From NCBI RefSeq assembly GCF_000372725.1, contig NW_005200496.1, forward strand, positions 163,382 through 227,381: a stretch of 64,000 bases of DNA, given 5' to 3'. Below the pieces are notes generated by a model. The model was not told where the DNA came from. It worked only from the letters and a program-made list of their open reading frames with translations, and ran no database searches. This stretch comes from Emiliania huxleyi CCMP1516 (Eukaryota > Haptophyta > Isochrysidales > Noelaerhabdaceae). This document shows, one piece after another, positions 30,373-41,250 of this stretch (the first letter of the stretch is position 1; each line of letters opens with the position of its first letter). Made by a program: the position numbers and the translations under genes.

Positions 30373-31328
30373 CTAGATGCGAGACGGGTAGAGCATGACC
30401 CGGCACGGGCCGGCGATGGACGAGGGCGGCAGGTTCTTCCGGAACTTGGCGCGCACCACGCCGTTGTTGCCGTGCGCCCTGCAGACCTTGCCCCAGATGA
30501 CCCGGAACTTGCTGCCGTTGATCTCCCGCTTGGCCTTGTAGATGTAGGCCACCCTGTGGGGGTGGGGGTGGGGGTGGGGTGGGGGCGGTGGGCCGCACGC
30601 GCAGAGCAGCCGCGCGGAAACGCCCTCCCCAGCCCGACCAACAGACTGCGGGCCCTGGCGTCCGCCTCCTGCCCGTCCGCCCCTTCACGGCGACGGCACG
30701 CCAAACGCCCCTCCCCCCACTTCCCCCACATCCGGCGGCGTTGCGACGGCGGCAGCAACAGCGCACAGCGCACAGCGCCCTCCCCTCCCCTCCCTTCCCT
30801 TCCCCTCCCCGCCACGAGGGCGCACCGCTTGCCCATGTAAAACTCCGTGTCGCACTTCGAGTTGACATTCTCAATCTTGATGAGCGACTGGTTCTCGTAC
30901 TGGTTCACCTTACTCCTGCGAGGTTGCGGCGCGCGGAGCCAGCCGTCAGGCCGCCCGCCCTCGCAAGCCGAGCCACGCGGCCGCGCCCGACGCGACGCCC
31001 CCCCATGCGCGGAGAGCGGGGGCGGCGCGCCTCTTGTATCCGAGGATACGGCCCTTGCAGTAGAGCGTGCACGGCTCGCCGACCTTCTTGACCTGCCGCC
31101 GGGGCAAGGGGGCGAGTGGGTTCCCGCGACGCTGCGGCAGCGCGGTTGAAGAGAGGGCAGGGCAGAGCGGGACGACGCCGGCCGACGACGCAGGGGCCGG
31201 GAGGCCACGAAAAGGGGCGGGGGGGCGGACGCGGCCGATCGCCGGCCCGGTGCGCGCCCCTCGCCGCCCCGACGGCGTGACGGCGCGACATTCCAGCCGC
31301 AGGGGCGGGCTGTCGTGAGGCTCACCAT
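30373..31328 (-). CDS. RPL35A: 60S ribosomal protein eL33 (L35Ae)
   Basis: Large-subunit ribosomal protein. Exon 1 carries only the ATG (31328-31326) before a GTGAGC donor. Exon 2 starts at 31092 ([20 protein letters not shown]). Exon 3 gives [20 protein letters not shown] and then the conserved TEFYMGKR. Exon 4 gives [37 protein letters not shown] and the invariant end RVMLYPSRI-stop. The intron after exon 2 has a GC donor; the other two begin with GT. The last intron contains a GGGGGTG tandem tract (30548-30590). Length, about 110 residues, equals the family norm. Confidence 0.95.
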
Positions 31329-31388
31329 GGCAAGAGCCTCAGCACGCGTCGCTGGTACAAAAGAATTTTCACTTCACGTTAGCGCGGA

Positions 31389-31760
31389 GCTCGCTAATTT
31401 ACTTCCCCTCCCCCCTCAAGGGCGAAGACACGCACAGGCTGCACCTCTAGTGAGGCCCGCATAGTATGTGGGAGACTCGTGCCGCCGCCCCTGCCACCCC
31501 TGTGTCAGTGTGCCTGTGGTAGGAGAGACTGCCAGCGACAAGCTGGAGGCAGGTCGCTAGACTGAGATGAGACCGCCAGTGGATGTGGGAGTCCACCGCG
31601 CACCGCGCTGCGAGCCTGTCGTGTCCCTTGTCAGGAGCAGGAGAGCCCCACCTGTCCCCCTGATCGTCCTTCCAAAATCCTGCTCGTGCAGGTGGGGACC
31701 CTGTCCTCGTCCCATCCCTCGTTTGGCGTGTCTGTTTTCTTTTTTCTTTCGCTAATTTAC
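31389..31760. mobile_element. Short interspersed repeat E with 12-bp TSD
   Basis: The block 31401-31748 is flanked by perfect 12-bp direct repeats TCGCTAATTTAC (31389-31400 and 31749-31760). Its right end is a T/C-rich tail (CTGTTTTCTTTTTTCTTTCG). The last 190 bp match 38440-38627, and the last 80 bp match 23086-23170. A common 3' end, variable 5' truncation and a long TSD point to target-primed retroposition (LINE/SINE-like). No ORF or clear tRNA head is recognised. Confidence 0.75.
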
Positions 31761-31865
31761 GCGCAAAAGGATTACGATAACCCGGCACTAACCCGGCACA
31801 TTTCTGCTCCCGAAGCGGCCGTGCGGTCGGCAGAGTAGAAGCACGGTGGCTTACCTTTGCCCTTG

Positions 31866-31990
31866 GCACCTGCCACCCATTGGGCGGGCAGACAGAAGGC
31901 CAGGGCAGCACTGGCAAGTGCAACGCGCCTCATGTCGGAGAGCGACCATGCCTCGTTCGCCGCTTAAATGACGTAGAGTTTGTTGTAGAG
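31866..31990. repeat. Repeat family I, copy 1
   Basis: CATTGGGCGGGCAGACAGAA through CTCGTTCGCCGCTTA to GTAGAGTTTGTTGTAGAGAT is nearly identical to 63766-63876. There it forms the interior of a TGTAGAGC foldback element. Here only the interior and one edge survive. Confidence 0.85.
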
Positions 31991-32395
31991 ATTTGAGCAC
32001 TTGAGCACTGGATAGGGTCGATTCCGCATGGTACGGGACCCCATGAACACCCCAGCGCATGCCGTTCGCCACATGGGCTGCCATCGGCATGCACAAGGCG
32101 CAAGCTCACCGAACGGCGGGAGGTGTACGCGACCCAGAAGAAATCGGGCCGTGTCGTTCCCTCCGCTGGAGAGAGGTCCATCAGTTCCCGTTCCCCAGGA
32201 CCTCCTCTCCAGCTGCGACCGTGGATCACAGCAAGACCATGAGAGTGCTCAACATGCTACAAGAGGAGCTCGTTCAGCTGGATCCGGGGCAGTCGGATGC
32301 ACTGCCTCACTGGGCCTGAGAACACAGCACGACATTTTGGGACCCCATCACTCGGCTCCAGGATCGAGGTGCACACCGCCGAGGGACCCCGGAGG
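31988..32395. repeat. Dispersed repeat family A, copy 2
   Basis: Begins TTGAGCACTTGAGCACTGGA and shares several blocks with 16136-16445, interrupted by unrelated sequence. 32396-32773 holds a CAGT/CACT microsatellite (32541-32575) and the cyclin 5' flank. Confidence 0.65.
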
Positions 32396-32773
32396 GTAGA
32401 TCGGGCGGTGTGTTGAAGCCATCTGATTAATTCCAATTTCCTCCTGTGCAAGAGCGGAGAGGGCTCGGACGGCGCGTGGCAGGGGAGGGCAGGCAGGGAA
32501 TGGGCGCGGGGGAGCGAGCGCTCTACAGTCTACACCCTCCCTCACTCACTCAGTCAGTCAGTCAGTCAGTTCATTCACTCGTCACCTCTCCGGCGAGCTG
32601 CCCTCTCTTTCTTTCGCGGGAAGGGAGTCTGTCAGTGCGGGCAGCGTGCAGGCGTTACCATTCCCGGCGCGGCGGGCGGGCCGCTTGCGCGAGGCGACCT
32701 TATTTAGCAAGACAGAAAGAAGAAAAGGAAGGGCGGACCCGCCAAATCATAACCGTCAACGGTATCACGCTCA

Positions 32774-34598
32774 ATGGCTCCGAAGACTCGCCGCTCCTCC
32801 TCGCTCGACCCGGTGACGCGCCCCTCGTCGTCGTCGTCCGACGTGCAGCCTCGCGGTGGCAAGCGGCAGGTGCCTGGCCGCCTGCGCCTCCACCGCCCGC
32901 GCCCGCCGCACGCGCTTCCCGCCTCTTTCGCCACCGCACCGCACCGGCCTGAGCACCCTCCACCTGCCCCACACAGCGCGACGGTGTGGTCGCGGAGGCG
33001 CTGCCGCGCATGACGAGGGCCAAGTCGGCCGCCGGTAAGCCTCCGACGTCGCCCCCGCCGTCCTCGTCGAGTGCCGATGGCGTGTCGGCCTCCGCTCAGC
33101 GGGACGCCAGACGGCAGGCCATCCTCGAGGCGGTGCGGAGAAACCTGGGCAACGACGCCGAGGAGGCGCCAGTCGGCGCACCGCTCTGGGCCGACGGCGT
33201 CCCAGCCGAGTGCATCGGTGGCGCTCCGTACATCCAGGCGTCAGCCAACCGCCTCCGACGTGATCCCAACGCCTCCGCTAACTCACCCGACGCCCGCCTG
33301 CAGGGCCGCAACTCGTTCGACCCGTACGCGCTGGAGGGGCAGCAAGCCGTGCGCGAGCTCGAGCGCTCGCAGGCGCACGCCCTCAAGCTCCACTCCCTGC
33401 GGCTGCAGCCCGACATCGACGCCAACATGCGCAGCATCCTCGTCGACTGGCTCATCGAACTCTCGCGAGAGTACAAGCTCTCGGCGCGCGCCTCTGCTGC
33501 CCACCCCCCCCCCCCCCTCCCCCCGCCCCTGCTCACGCCAGCCCGGGGAGCTCCCTTCTCCTCGCTCGCGCTGCCCCCCTCACATCGCCGCGCCCCCACC
33601 TGCTTCCTTGCCGCCCGCCCACGCCGGCCCCGCCACCGCCGCAGGAGGAGACGCTTCACCTCGCCGTGCAGTACCTCGACCGCTTCCTCTCCCTCGTGCC
33701 CCTCCGCCGCTCCAAGCTGCAGCTGGTCGGCGTCACCTGCGCCTGGGTCGCCGCCAAGTACGAGGAGCGCCTCCCGCCCCCCCTCGACGACTTTGTGGAG
33801 GTGCGGCAGTTGCCTGTCCCCGCCCGCCCTCGCCTCGCACGCCCTCGCCTCCTCGCACGCCCTCTCCCTGCCGGCCATGGCGGCCGTGTCCCGGCGGCTC
33901 TCGCCCTGGCCCGGGAGACAAGAGACGATGCGCACCCCCATGTCCATGTGGCACGCCCCAGTGTGAGCCGACCCTCCGCCCTCGAGTCCACCCCGCCGCC
34001 GTGCCTGCAGGCTACCGCCGCCGCCTTCCAGCGAAGCGACCTCGTGCGCATGGAGGGGCTCATCCTCTCGACGCTTCGCTTCAACCTCTCCGCTGTCACG
34101 CCCGCCTCCTTCGTCCGCCGCTTCACCGCGCTCATGCCGCCCTCGGTGCTCTGCCGCGACGAGTCGCTCCTGGCGAGGTATGTGCTCGAGCTGGCGCTGC
34201 AGGACCAGCGCTGCCTCAAGTACCTGCCGTCCGCCCTCGGCGCGGCCGCCCTCTGCCTCGGCAAGCTGATCCACCTCTACCGCTCGCGGCTCAACCTCTC
34301 CGACCCCGCCGAGGACGAGCGCGCCGCACCCCGCAGCGGCCTCTCCGCGCGCCCCTTCCCTGGCCAGACGCACCTCGCGAGGCTGGCGCGCGAGGCGCTC
34401 TCTGCGGTGCAGCTCTCCAAGTACGCGGCGCGCGACCTCTGGCCGTGCGTGACGCACTTGCACGAGCTCGCCGTCGCCGCGCCCGAGCGGCTCGAGAAGG
34501 CGTCGTGGGAGAAGGCGTCGATCCTCCTCGGCGCCGAGCAGCTCGTGCCGCCGCCGCTGCTCCCGCCCATCGACGCTGTCCTCGAGCTCCCGCGGTGA
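32774..34598 (+). CDS. Mitotic-type cyclin (A/B group)
   Basis: Regulatory subunit of a cyclin-dependent kinase. Exon 1 (32774-32869) opens MAPKTRRSSSLDPVTRP, a basic Ser-rich leader. Exon 2 (32977-33483) has a disordered region, then the cyclin box signature MRSILVDWLIELSREYKLS. Exon 3 (33645-33800) has EETLHLAVQYLDRFLSLVPL and KLQLVGVTCAWVAAKYEE. Exon 4 (34011-34598) has LVRMEGLILSTLRFNLSAVT and the C-terminal cyclin fold (YLPSALGAAALCL) to the stop. The MRxxLVDW and YLDRFLS motifs are diagnostic of A/B cyclins. No clear RxxLxxIxN destruction box is seen; NRLRRDPNAS is the nearest candidate. Intron 2 has a GC donor. Confidence 0.92.
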
Positions 34599-35114
34599 GG
34601 CGGCAAAGTGACCGTCTCGGAGCCAGCCCCCGACTGGGCTGGAACATAACCCTAACGATACTGGAGCGGGCGGGCGGAAGCGCCCCCCCCCCCCCCCCCC
34701 TCGGGGTTGCATGTACGGTATGTGTTAGAGCGCCGCGCACCGGCGTAGAGAGAGATTAGGGGCGCATATGCACCGGGGCGCTCGAGACCTCGAGTAATAT
34801 GGTGTTCCGGTTTGCCGCGCAGAGATCCCCGGAAAGGAAAAGCTGCAGCGCGACCGACTTGGCAACCACAAACACCTCCAGCTCCACACGTGCGCATCTC
34901 CCCACATGGCGTGTGGGGTGCAAGGTGCATGCGGATGGGGATGCGCGATCTACGTTTAACTACGTATGTAGGCGTATCTCTGTGACTCTGTCGACTGTGT
35001 GTGGAGTGTTGAGTAGTGTATTGTGTTTTAATTCCTTTTTTGCGCGTCTCTGTGAGGTGTTATAGAGGCTCTAAGAAATGCATATGCGAAATGCCATTGT
35101 ATGTCATGTCCTGT
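34599..35114. other. Cyclin 3' flank
   Basis: It includes a 20-nt C run (34681-34700) and a TG/GT-rich stretch (34970-35060). No gene recognised. Confidence 0.4.
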
Positions 35115-35536
35115 CATAGTCTGAGGGTATCCTAAAAGTTCGGCCGATTTGGGTCAAAACGCTACGCTAAAAGCACGCCTAGGCGTAGAGTTGGGGCAAA
35201 ACGACAAAAGTGGGCCCGCCCGGGGCAAAATGGTAAAAGTCGCGCGCCGCAGGCACGCAAAAAAATTGCGAGGGGCGCTTTCGAGGCGAGCAGCACAGCA
35301 TTTTTCTAGCCATAGTGTGCGGGAACTACTTCGCGGGACAATAGCTACTACACTTACTGCACCTCCGGCGCGCGAGCCTCCGGCCCGGAGCGCCGAATTT
35401 TTTTTGAGACGAAATGCTAAAAGTTAGGCGCTCCGCCGCTCCGAGACGATCGAAGTGATAAAAGTCGCACTCTCCCCTGACCCGATCAAAAGTCTAGAAG
35501 CACCCGAGGCTCCAGAAACCTAACCCTCAGACTATG
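35115..35536. mobile_element. Intact hAT-like MITE, copy 2
   Basis: 422-bp element with perfect 14-bp terminal inverted repeats CATAGTCTGAGGGT / ACCCTCAGACTATG and a perfect 8-bp target duplication TGTCCTGT on both sides (35107-35114 and 35537-35544). The 8-bp TSD is the hAT hallmark. The interior is rich in CTAAAAG/GTAAAAG words. The element is shared with 21523-22252, from which it differs by a large internal deletion. Confidence 0.9.
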
Positions 35537-35949
35537 TGTCCTGTACAGTCAGTACGTACGTGAAACACCTGCGGCGACAAACAACAGAAGGAGAACATGC
35601 AATTTGTATGGTCCGACATGTCAGCGGCGGGCGTCATGCAGTGGGCGGATCGAGTGGGCGGATGGACTCCAGCCCCACCTGCAGCTGTGCACCCCTCAAT
35701 ACGACGCGCGGTGCATGCTGGTACGTGGGTACGAGACGGGTCGGCGTGCACGTGCTGCTGGTGCTCTACGCAGAAGATGGGGGTCCACACCGCAGAGGTG
35801 CCACGGCATCGGCTATCGACGCCTCCCCCGTGTGCATGTACGGCCGTCCCGTCGAGCTCCTGTCGGTCGGTCAGCGGCACCTCGCCTCCACATCCAGCCA
35901 CCCACATGCAGCCTGCATGCGCGCGCCCACTCGAAGCTCGACCTGCCAC
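35537..35949. other. Spacer downstream of the Ala-rich gene
   Basis: It begins with the MITE target duplication. Open frames are present on both strands but have no family features, so nothing is annotated. Confidence 0.35.
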
Positions 35950-38301
35950 CTACTCGCGTGGTCGCTTGGCCGCCGGCATCAGCAATGCTTGGAGCGGGCT
36001 CGCCTGCTTGCGGGGCGCCTCGAAATACACGTATGCCGCCTGCTGCTGCCCTTTAGCCGACTGGCGTTGCCCCTGGGCGGGCGGGTTCAGCTGCGACAGC
36101 AAGTCCACCACCTGCGCCTCCTTGCCCAGCGGCATCTCATCCTGAGAGGCCTCCTCTTGTGACGACGAGTCGCCGGGCCACAAGGGCGGCGGCTGCTGCG
36201 TCGCCTCTTGGGACTCGTTCTCCTCTGCCTCCTCCGCCGCTTCCGCAGCCGCCTCCGGCTCCGACAGCCTACCCTCGGCCCGTGTCTCCGACACCGATAC
36301 CACGCCGTTCGCCACCGCCGCCACTGCCGTCCCCGCCACTGAGCCTACCGCCGCGGCCGCCTCGCCCACCTCACCGCCCTCCTCCTCCTCCTTGGCAATC
36401 GTCACCCACATCGCCTCGTTGCAGCGCGCCGCGGCCTCCAAATCGGCGGCGGCGGCTGCCGCCGCCGCCGCCGCGCGACTCCCGCTTGAGGTGGCCGCGA
36501 CGGACGCCGCAGCGGCTGCGGCGGCTGCGGCGGCAGTGGCGGCAGTGGCGGCAGTGGCGGCGGCGGCGGCAGTGGCGGCAATGGCGGCAGTGGCGGCAGT
36601 GGCGGCGGCGGCGGCGGCGGCGGCAGCCGGAACCGCCGTTGGCTGCTGCCCAACGTGGCTGAGCTGCTCTGTGCCGCGCAAACCGGCCGCACCACCGGCC
36701 GCCTTCACGGCCGGCTGCGGCGGCGGGGGCTCCGCAGGCCTGGGCTGGCCGTGCGGCGGCGCGGCGAGGTCGGGCTGTGCGAGGTCGGGCTGCGCCTCGC
36801 TGCTCCAGCTCGCAGACACGGAGAGCGGCTGGGGCGAGCACGCCATCGCCGCGAGGTGGCGCGCCGCGTCGGTTGTGCCGCCGCCGACGCCACCGCCGCC
36901 GACGTCGACGCTGTCTTCACTGCTGCTCTCGTCGTCGCCGTCCCCGCCGCCGCCGCCGCCGCCGTGCGCGTCCTGCCAGCGGACCGCGAAGAGCTGCTGC
37001 CAGCGGTCGTCGTCGGTGCACTTTGGGGCGAGAGTGTGCTCCTGCGGGGGGGCGGGTCCGCTGAGAGGGCGCGAGGGGGGCGCGGGGGGGGGGGGGGGGG
37101 GAAAGCCCCTTGGTCCGCAAATTGCCCACCCCCCTGATGGCGTGGAAAAACAGGGTGGGGCAATAAGGGAACGCGACGGGGACCCCCTCGCCCTCTGGGG
37201 GGCGGGAAAGCGCGTCCAGGGGGGGCTCCACGTCTCCGGGCGGGGGGACCTCCGGCGGGATGAGCAAGAAAAACCACGGCCTTTAAGACCGCGGGGTGGT
37301 GGGGTGGTGGGGGTTGGGGTTTGGGGGCGGCCCACCACGGCGAGGGCCGATGCGAGGGGTGGAGCGGCGTGGGGGCGCGCCTGTCGCGCCCGAGCCGCTC
37401 CGAGAGGGCGAGGTCGCCCAGCCGGAGGAAGAACTCGGCCGAGCCGCGCTTGCGGGAGCGGTCGAGCGACACCTGACCGCAGGCATGCAGAGGCGGCAAT
37501 GGGCGCGGGCGGGCGTCCTGCGGGTGGGGACGGGGGCGAAGCGGCCGCCTCCGCCCTGTGTGCTGGCGCTGGGGGAGAAGGGGAGGGAGGGGGTGGAATG
37601 CGAGGGTGCGTGCCGAACCTCGACTGGCGTGGCGGCTTGCAGCGCCGCTCGGCTCTCGCGGCGCGGCCTGCCCGCGGCGTATGAAAAGAGGAGCGGCGAC
37701 GAGCCCGACTGGACCCTCTCCCGCTCCTGGCGACCGGACGGAGCCGCGCGCGGGTCGGCAAGAGGAAGGAGGATGGGCTGGTGTGTAGGGCGGGTGGAGT
37801 CTGCGAGGTCGAGAGGCGCACCCCGAGTGCGAGCGACTCGAGAGCGGGCCGGTTAGTCGGAGCCACCATCAGCGCCGCCTTGAGCTGCATGCCCTGCGGG
37901 AGACGCTTGCCAGCCGTCGCCTCGACTTGCACGCGGATGGCAAAGGAGCTCTGGTTGGAGAGGACGCGCTGCTTGTCGCCCGTCCGCTTGTCCACGTCCA
38001 TCCGGTGCCACTCCTGTGCGACCACCCGCAGCTGAATCCCCGCCCACCTGCCGCTGCGCGATGTCGTCGTCCCCGGGCTCGCGTAGTCCGGCGTCAAAAG
38101 GTCGAGCAGGCTGAGCGCCGCCGCCTGGTCGGACGAGCCGCCCGGTCCTCCACCGGCTTGTTCCGGCTCAGGCGGCGGCGGCGGCCTCGGGACGGCGACA
38201 GGGACGAATGATCGCCCCTCGAAGACGTACTTGGCTGTGAGAGGACCTGGTCTCGGACACGTCGGGCGGTCGGGCCCGAGCGTCTCTCCGCAGACCAGCA
38301 T
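35950..38301 (-). CDS. Unknown Ala/Glu-rich protein
   Basis: Family not recognised. The ATG at 38301 opens a folded-looking region (LTAKYVFEGRSFVPVAV; then GIQLRVVAQEWHRMDVDK; then FAIRVQVEATAGKRLPQGMQ and LKAALMVAP) resembling a beta-sandwich. Introns must remove the Pro/Ser-rich stretch at about 37100-37780 and again at about 37050-37300. A middle segment SRKRGSAEFFLRLGDLALSE and the later CTDDDRWQQLFAVRWQD look like conserved exons. The C-terminal exon is low-complexity: poly-Gly/Asp, poly-Ala (36470-36640) and acidic repeats, ending LLMPAAKRPRE-stop. A basic C-terminus and bipartite Lys/Arg clusters allow a nuclear location (inference). Confidence 0.55.
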   Translation of the reverse strand: MLVCGETLGPDRPTCPRPGPLTAKYVFEGRSFVPVAVPRPPPPPEPEQAGGGPGGSSDQAAALSLLDLLTPDYASPGTTTSRSGRWAGIQLRVVAQEWHRMDVDKRTGDKQRVLSNQSSFAIRVQVEATAGKRLPQGMQLKAALMVAPTNRPALESLALGVRLSTSQTPPALHTSPSSFLLPTRARLRPVARSGRGSSRARRRSSFHTPRAGRAARAERRCKPPRQSRFGTHPRIPPPPSPSPPAPAHRAEAAASPPSPPAGRPPAPIAASACLRSGVARPLPQARLGRVLPPAGRPRPLGAARARQARPHAAPPLASALAVVGRPQTPTPTTPPPRGLKGRGFSCSSRRRSPRPETWSPPWTRFPAPQRARGSPSRSLIAPPCFSTPSGGWAICGPRGFPPPPPPAPPSRPLSGPAPPQEHTLAPKCTDDDRWQQLFAVRWQDAHGGGGGGGDGDDESSSEDSVDVGGGGVGGGTTDAARHLAAMACSPQPLSVSASWSSEAQPDLAQPDLAAPPHGQPRPAEPPPPQPAVKAAGGAAGLRGTEQLSHVGQQPTAVPAAAAAAAAATAATAAIAATAAAAATAATAATAAAAAAAAAASVAATSSGSRAAAAAAAAAADLEAAARCNEAMWVTIAKEEEEGGEVGEAAAAVGSVAGTAVAAVANGVVSVSETRAEGRLSEPEAAAEAAEEAEENESQEATQQPPPLWPGDSSSQEEASQDEMPLGKEAQVVDLLSQLNPPAQGQRQSAKGQQQAAYVYFEAPRKQASPLQALLMPAAKRPRE

Positions 38302-38424
38302 AGCTGCCTCTGCCTCCGCCACTCGCCACTGGCCGCGACCCTTGTTTGAGCTCCACCGCAGTGAAGAATACTGTACACATGTGCGAAATGGGGAACGATT
38401 TATTCTCGACTTTTTTCGCGAGCC

Positions 38425-38640
38425 ACAGGCGCTCCAGAAGACGGAGATCAGACCGCCAGTGGAGTTGGGATTCCACCGTGCACCGCGCTGCGAGCCTGTC
38501 GTGTCCCTTGTCAGGAGCAGGAGAGCCCACCTGCCTGCCCCCCTGATCGTCCTTCCAAAATCCTGCTCGTGCAGGTGTGGACCCTGTCCTCCTCCCCTAT
38601 CCCTCGTTTGGATTCCCGCTTTTCTTTCTTTTTTCAGCAC
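38425..38640. mobile_element. Repeat E copy 3, 5'-truncated with imperfect TSD
   Basis: Matches 31560-31748 from GACCGCCAGTGGA to the T/C-rich tail (CTTTTCTTTCTTTTTTCAG). The flanks GCGCTCCAGAAG (38427-38438) and GCACTCCAAAAG (38637-38648) agree at 10 of 12 positions, consistent with an aged target duplication. It lies immediately 5' of the minus-strand Ala-rich gene. Confidence 0.65.
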
Positions 38641-38774
38641 TCCAAAAGCTTGCAAAGGTGCTGGTGCTGGTGCTGCTGCTGTGTATCTGAGAGAGCGATT
38701 TCTGAAGTTGTTTCGTATTAGGTAATCTAAGTATGGTTGTTTGTTGTGAGTCTCTGTCTCTTTCTTCTTGTTTT

Positions 38775-39640
38775 TGTTTGTGCTTGTTGTGAGAGAGAGA
38801 TTTTAGAAAACCAACAAGAATTCACGACTCTGGCACTCTCACAGTGATTTGGGCTCGGCAGCTTGTTAGCCCTCAGCCGAAGCTGGGGCCGGTCCTGTAG
38901 CCGAGAGAGCCCACGTCTCGATGAGTTCGACGCGGTCGGGAGGCCTTGCGAAGAGGCCAGCGAGATGGCGATCGCTGTACTTCATGGCGCCCTCAAAGTG
39001 GGGCTGGCTGGAGGTCGATACTCTGGACAACGACCCATAGGATGCCACGACTGCCTGATGAAGGAGAGGGAGGCGAGGCCAGAGGCAGGCTCAGCTGCTC
39101 TCGGGTGATCTCGCTTTGGTGGCCGAAGGACCCGATGGTCCTGTCACAGTCGCGTTCCGAGTTGTAGGGGTAGAAGATTGCGGGGGGGGATCGTGTCAGC
39201 ACTTCTCCTTGAAGTACAGCGGACCGCCAGGCTCGCCGGCAGCATCCGCAGGGAGGCAGCATATCAGGCACCAGTCTTCTGGAGAGCTCAACAGCTGCGG
39301 CCGCGATGGCGGAGTCGGCCGCGGTTCGAGCGAGCAGCTTTTGGCTGCGGGATCGAACCGCGGAAGGCTCATGCCCTCGCGGAGCGACGCGGGTCGCGCG
39401 GCGCGCGCGTGTGCGAAATGCGACAACAGACGACAGACGACAGACGCGCCTGAGCGCTGAGCGACTGAACGACCGTCGCCGCAATCGCCACCGCCGCCAT
39501 TTTGACGAGCAGCGCGAGTGCGCTCGTCGGCGGCCAGCCGTCGCGGGCCGGGCCGAGCCCGGCCTCAACCGGCCGCGCCGCCGCAGCAGGCCCGGAGGCC
39601 AGCATGGCGGCCGACCAGCTGATAAGGAGTCTTTCGCCTC
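38775..39640. repeat. Repeat family F, copy 1
   Basis: About 800 bp that recur in inverted orientation at 58372-59130 (for example GGCTCGGCAGCTTGTTAGCC here and its complement near 59060). Internal blocks include CAGAAGACTGG...CTGATATGCTGCC equivalents and GCTCGCTCGAACCGCGGCC equivalents. Both ends meet AGAGAGATTTT/TCTCTCTC motifs. No ORF is preserved in both copies. Confidence 0.82.
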
Positions 39641-40235
39641 TCTCTTGTTGTGTGAGAGAGAGTGTGTGTTTTGTGTGTGTGTCTGTCCTTCCCTGCCCTA
39701 CAACATGTACATGTGGCTTGGGAGGAATTGACTTCCTTTCTTATTTCCCTCCGCGTCCCGATCGATGCGCTCCTACTAACTACCGCTGGCTAAGGGCTCA
39801 TGACGATCGGCCGTCGATCCCGAAGGGTCGTCGGTTGAGCTAGGGAGCCTGGCGATGGACGCCACCGCGACCCCTCGTGGCATCTCTCTCGCCGTCGGCG
39901 AGCCGGGGGCTAGCAGACGGCCGACTTTCTATATAACCAGTAGGACAGCCGTGAGTGTGAATCGGATAAGGAGTTTGCGTCCGTCCACCGTCTTCGTGGA
40001 CGTCTGTCCTCGTGACACCCACACCCCACACGGCCTGTTTTGCTTCCCCACCCACCCTCCCTATTGTGTGCGCTGTCGCGTTTTGGGGTTGGTCCTGCAA
40101 CGGTGTCTCGTGCGGAGCAGTGGTGTGCTGTCGCGCGAGGGTTGCAGGCGTGAGGGTCGAGGGTACCTTTTCCCCCCTTTGCTATTAACAATGCTTTGGA
40201 ATCTATGAACATGACCTCGAGTGGAGCCCCAGTCC
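39641..40235. other. Spacer between repeats F and D
   Basis: No gene supported. Short TG-rich and polypyrimidine tracts only. Confidence 0.35.
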
Positions 40236-41250
40236 TCGACAGGCTCTGCCCGCAAGGCGCCCGCGTCGCCGACGCGCGGTACCATTGACAAATCCCGGAA
40301 TACACACCCACACGACCAAATAGCGAAAATCCGAATACCGTGCAAAAACCACGGATCTCGGACGAAGAACGGTGGCAAGTTTGGCTAACTCCATAACATG
40401 GGCGATCCGGCGCTTCCTTCGATTGGACGGACGAAATGATCGCGGGAAAAGCGGGACCGCCATCGCGACATCTCGGGGGTTCACCATATATGCCGAGCCT
40501 GCTCGGCCTGCCATGCGCGCGCGCGCCTCGCCCGAGCGCAGCCACCTGCGGACCTGGCCAGCCTGTTCCTGGCTCGAGCCCAGCCTCTCCTTCCGCTGCC
40601 GCCAGCCTCGCAGTCCCGCCAGCCATCACGCTGCAGAGCCTGCGTAGACGCCACAGACGCCAATTCTGCAGCCCACAGCCCTGGCAACTGAGGGCCAGCA
40701 GTATACGACGACGACGACATCTCACACCCCGCGCTGGCCAGCGCCATCAGCCCCTCACGGCCCGGCCCAACCTCCCTTCGCCTCGCCTCCAGTGCCTCCA
40801 ATCAAGTCGCACCTCTCTTCTTCAGCGAATGCAGCGGTAGCACCACGTCAGAGGCCGGGCCGACTGGCGGACCTGCATGCCCAGCCATGCCCCCCACTCC
40901 CCACCCGCTTGGATCGATCAGCTGACAGCTCCACCAGCTCCCACCACCGCGTGTCGTGTCATGAAGCATGATAGACAGACATAGAAAGCATGGAACCATC
41001 GAAAGGTCTGGTCTCCAAAAAGAGCTCTCGGCGCGCGCCCGCGCCCCGCCCCTTTTGCGCAGCAACACCTTAAACTTCATGGCCCTCCAAATTCGGGTCG
41101 GAGCGTAGCGGAGTGGGACCCGAGTTTGAAAAAGGCGACGGACGCTTGCGTCCTAGCCTCCAACAACGCCTCCCCGGCGCAGAGGGGCCCCGGGAGGGAT
41201 GCTCAACCGCTCCACGCCACGCCGCTTGCGGCGGTCCCTTCCCAGCTCGC
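40236..41250. repeat. Dispersed repeat family D, copy 2
   Basis: Uninterrupted relative of 23664-25815. It contains an extra block at 40395-40440 (GGGCGATCCGGCGC...GGACGGACGAAATGATCG) that copy 1 lacks. It shows the empty hAT insertion site at about 41148, and ends 170 bp before the Furry-like start codon. Confidence 0.85.

Noticed and set aside
32028-32399. Small protein in repeat A
   Set aside because: Frames are not preserved in the other copy at 16136-16445.
33096-34712. Minus-strand 538-codon ORF across the cyclin
   Set aside because: Shadow of the cyclin exons and GC-rich introns; it has no domain pattern.
36392-37684. Plus-strand 430-codon ORF opposite the Ala-rich gene
   Set aside because: It is the reverse shadow of GCN/GGN repeats; the minus strand has the conserved-looking exons and a basic C-terminus.
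39910-40725. 271-codon minus-strand ORF in repeat D
   Set aside because: Not conserved as an open frame in the other family D copy at 23664-24570, so probably chance.
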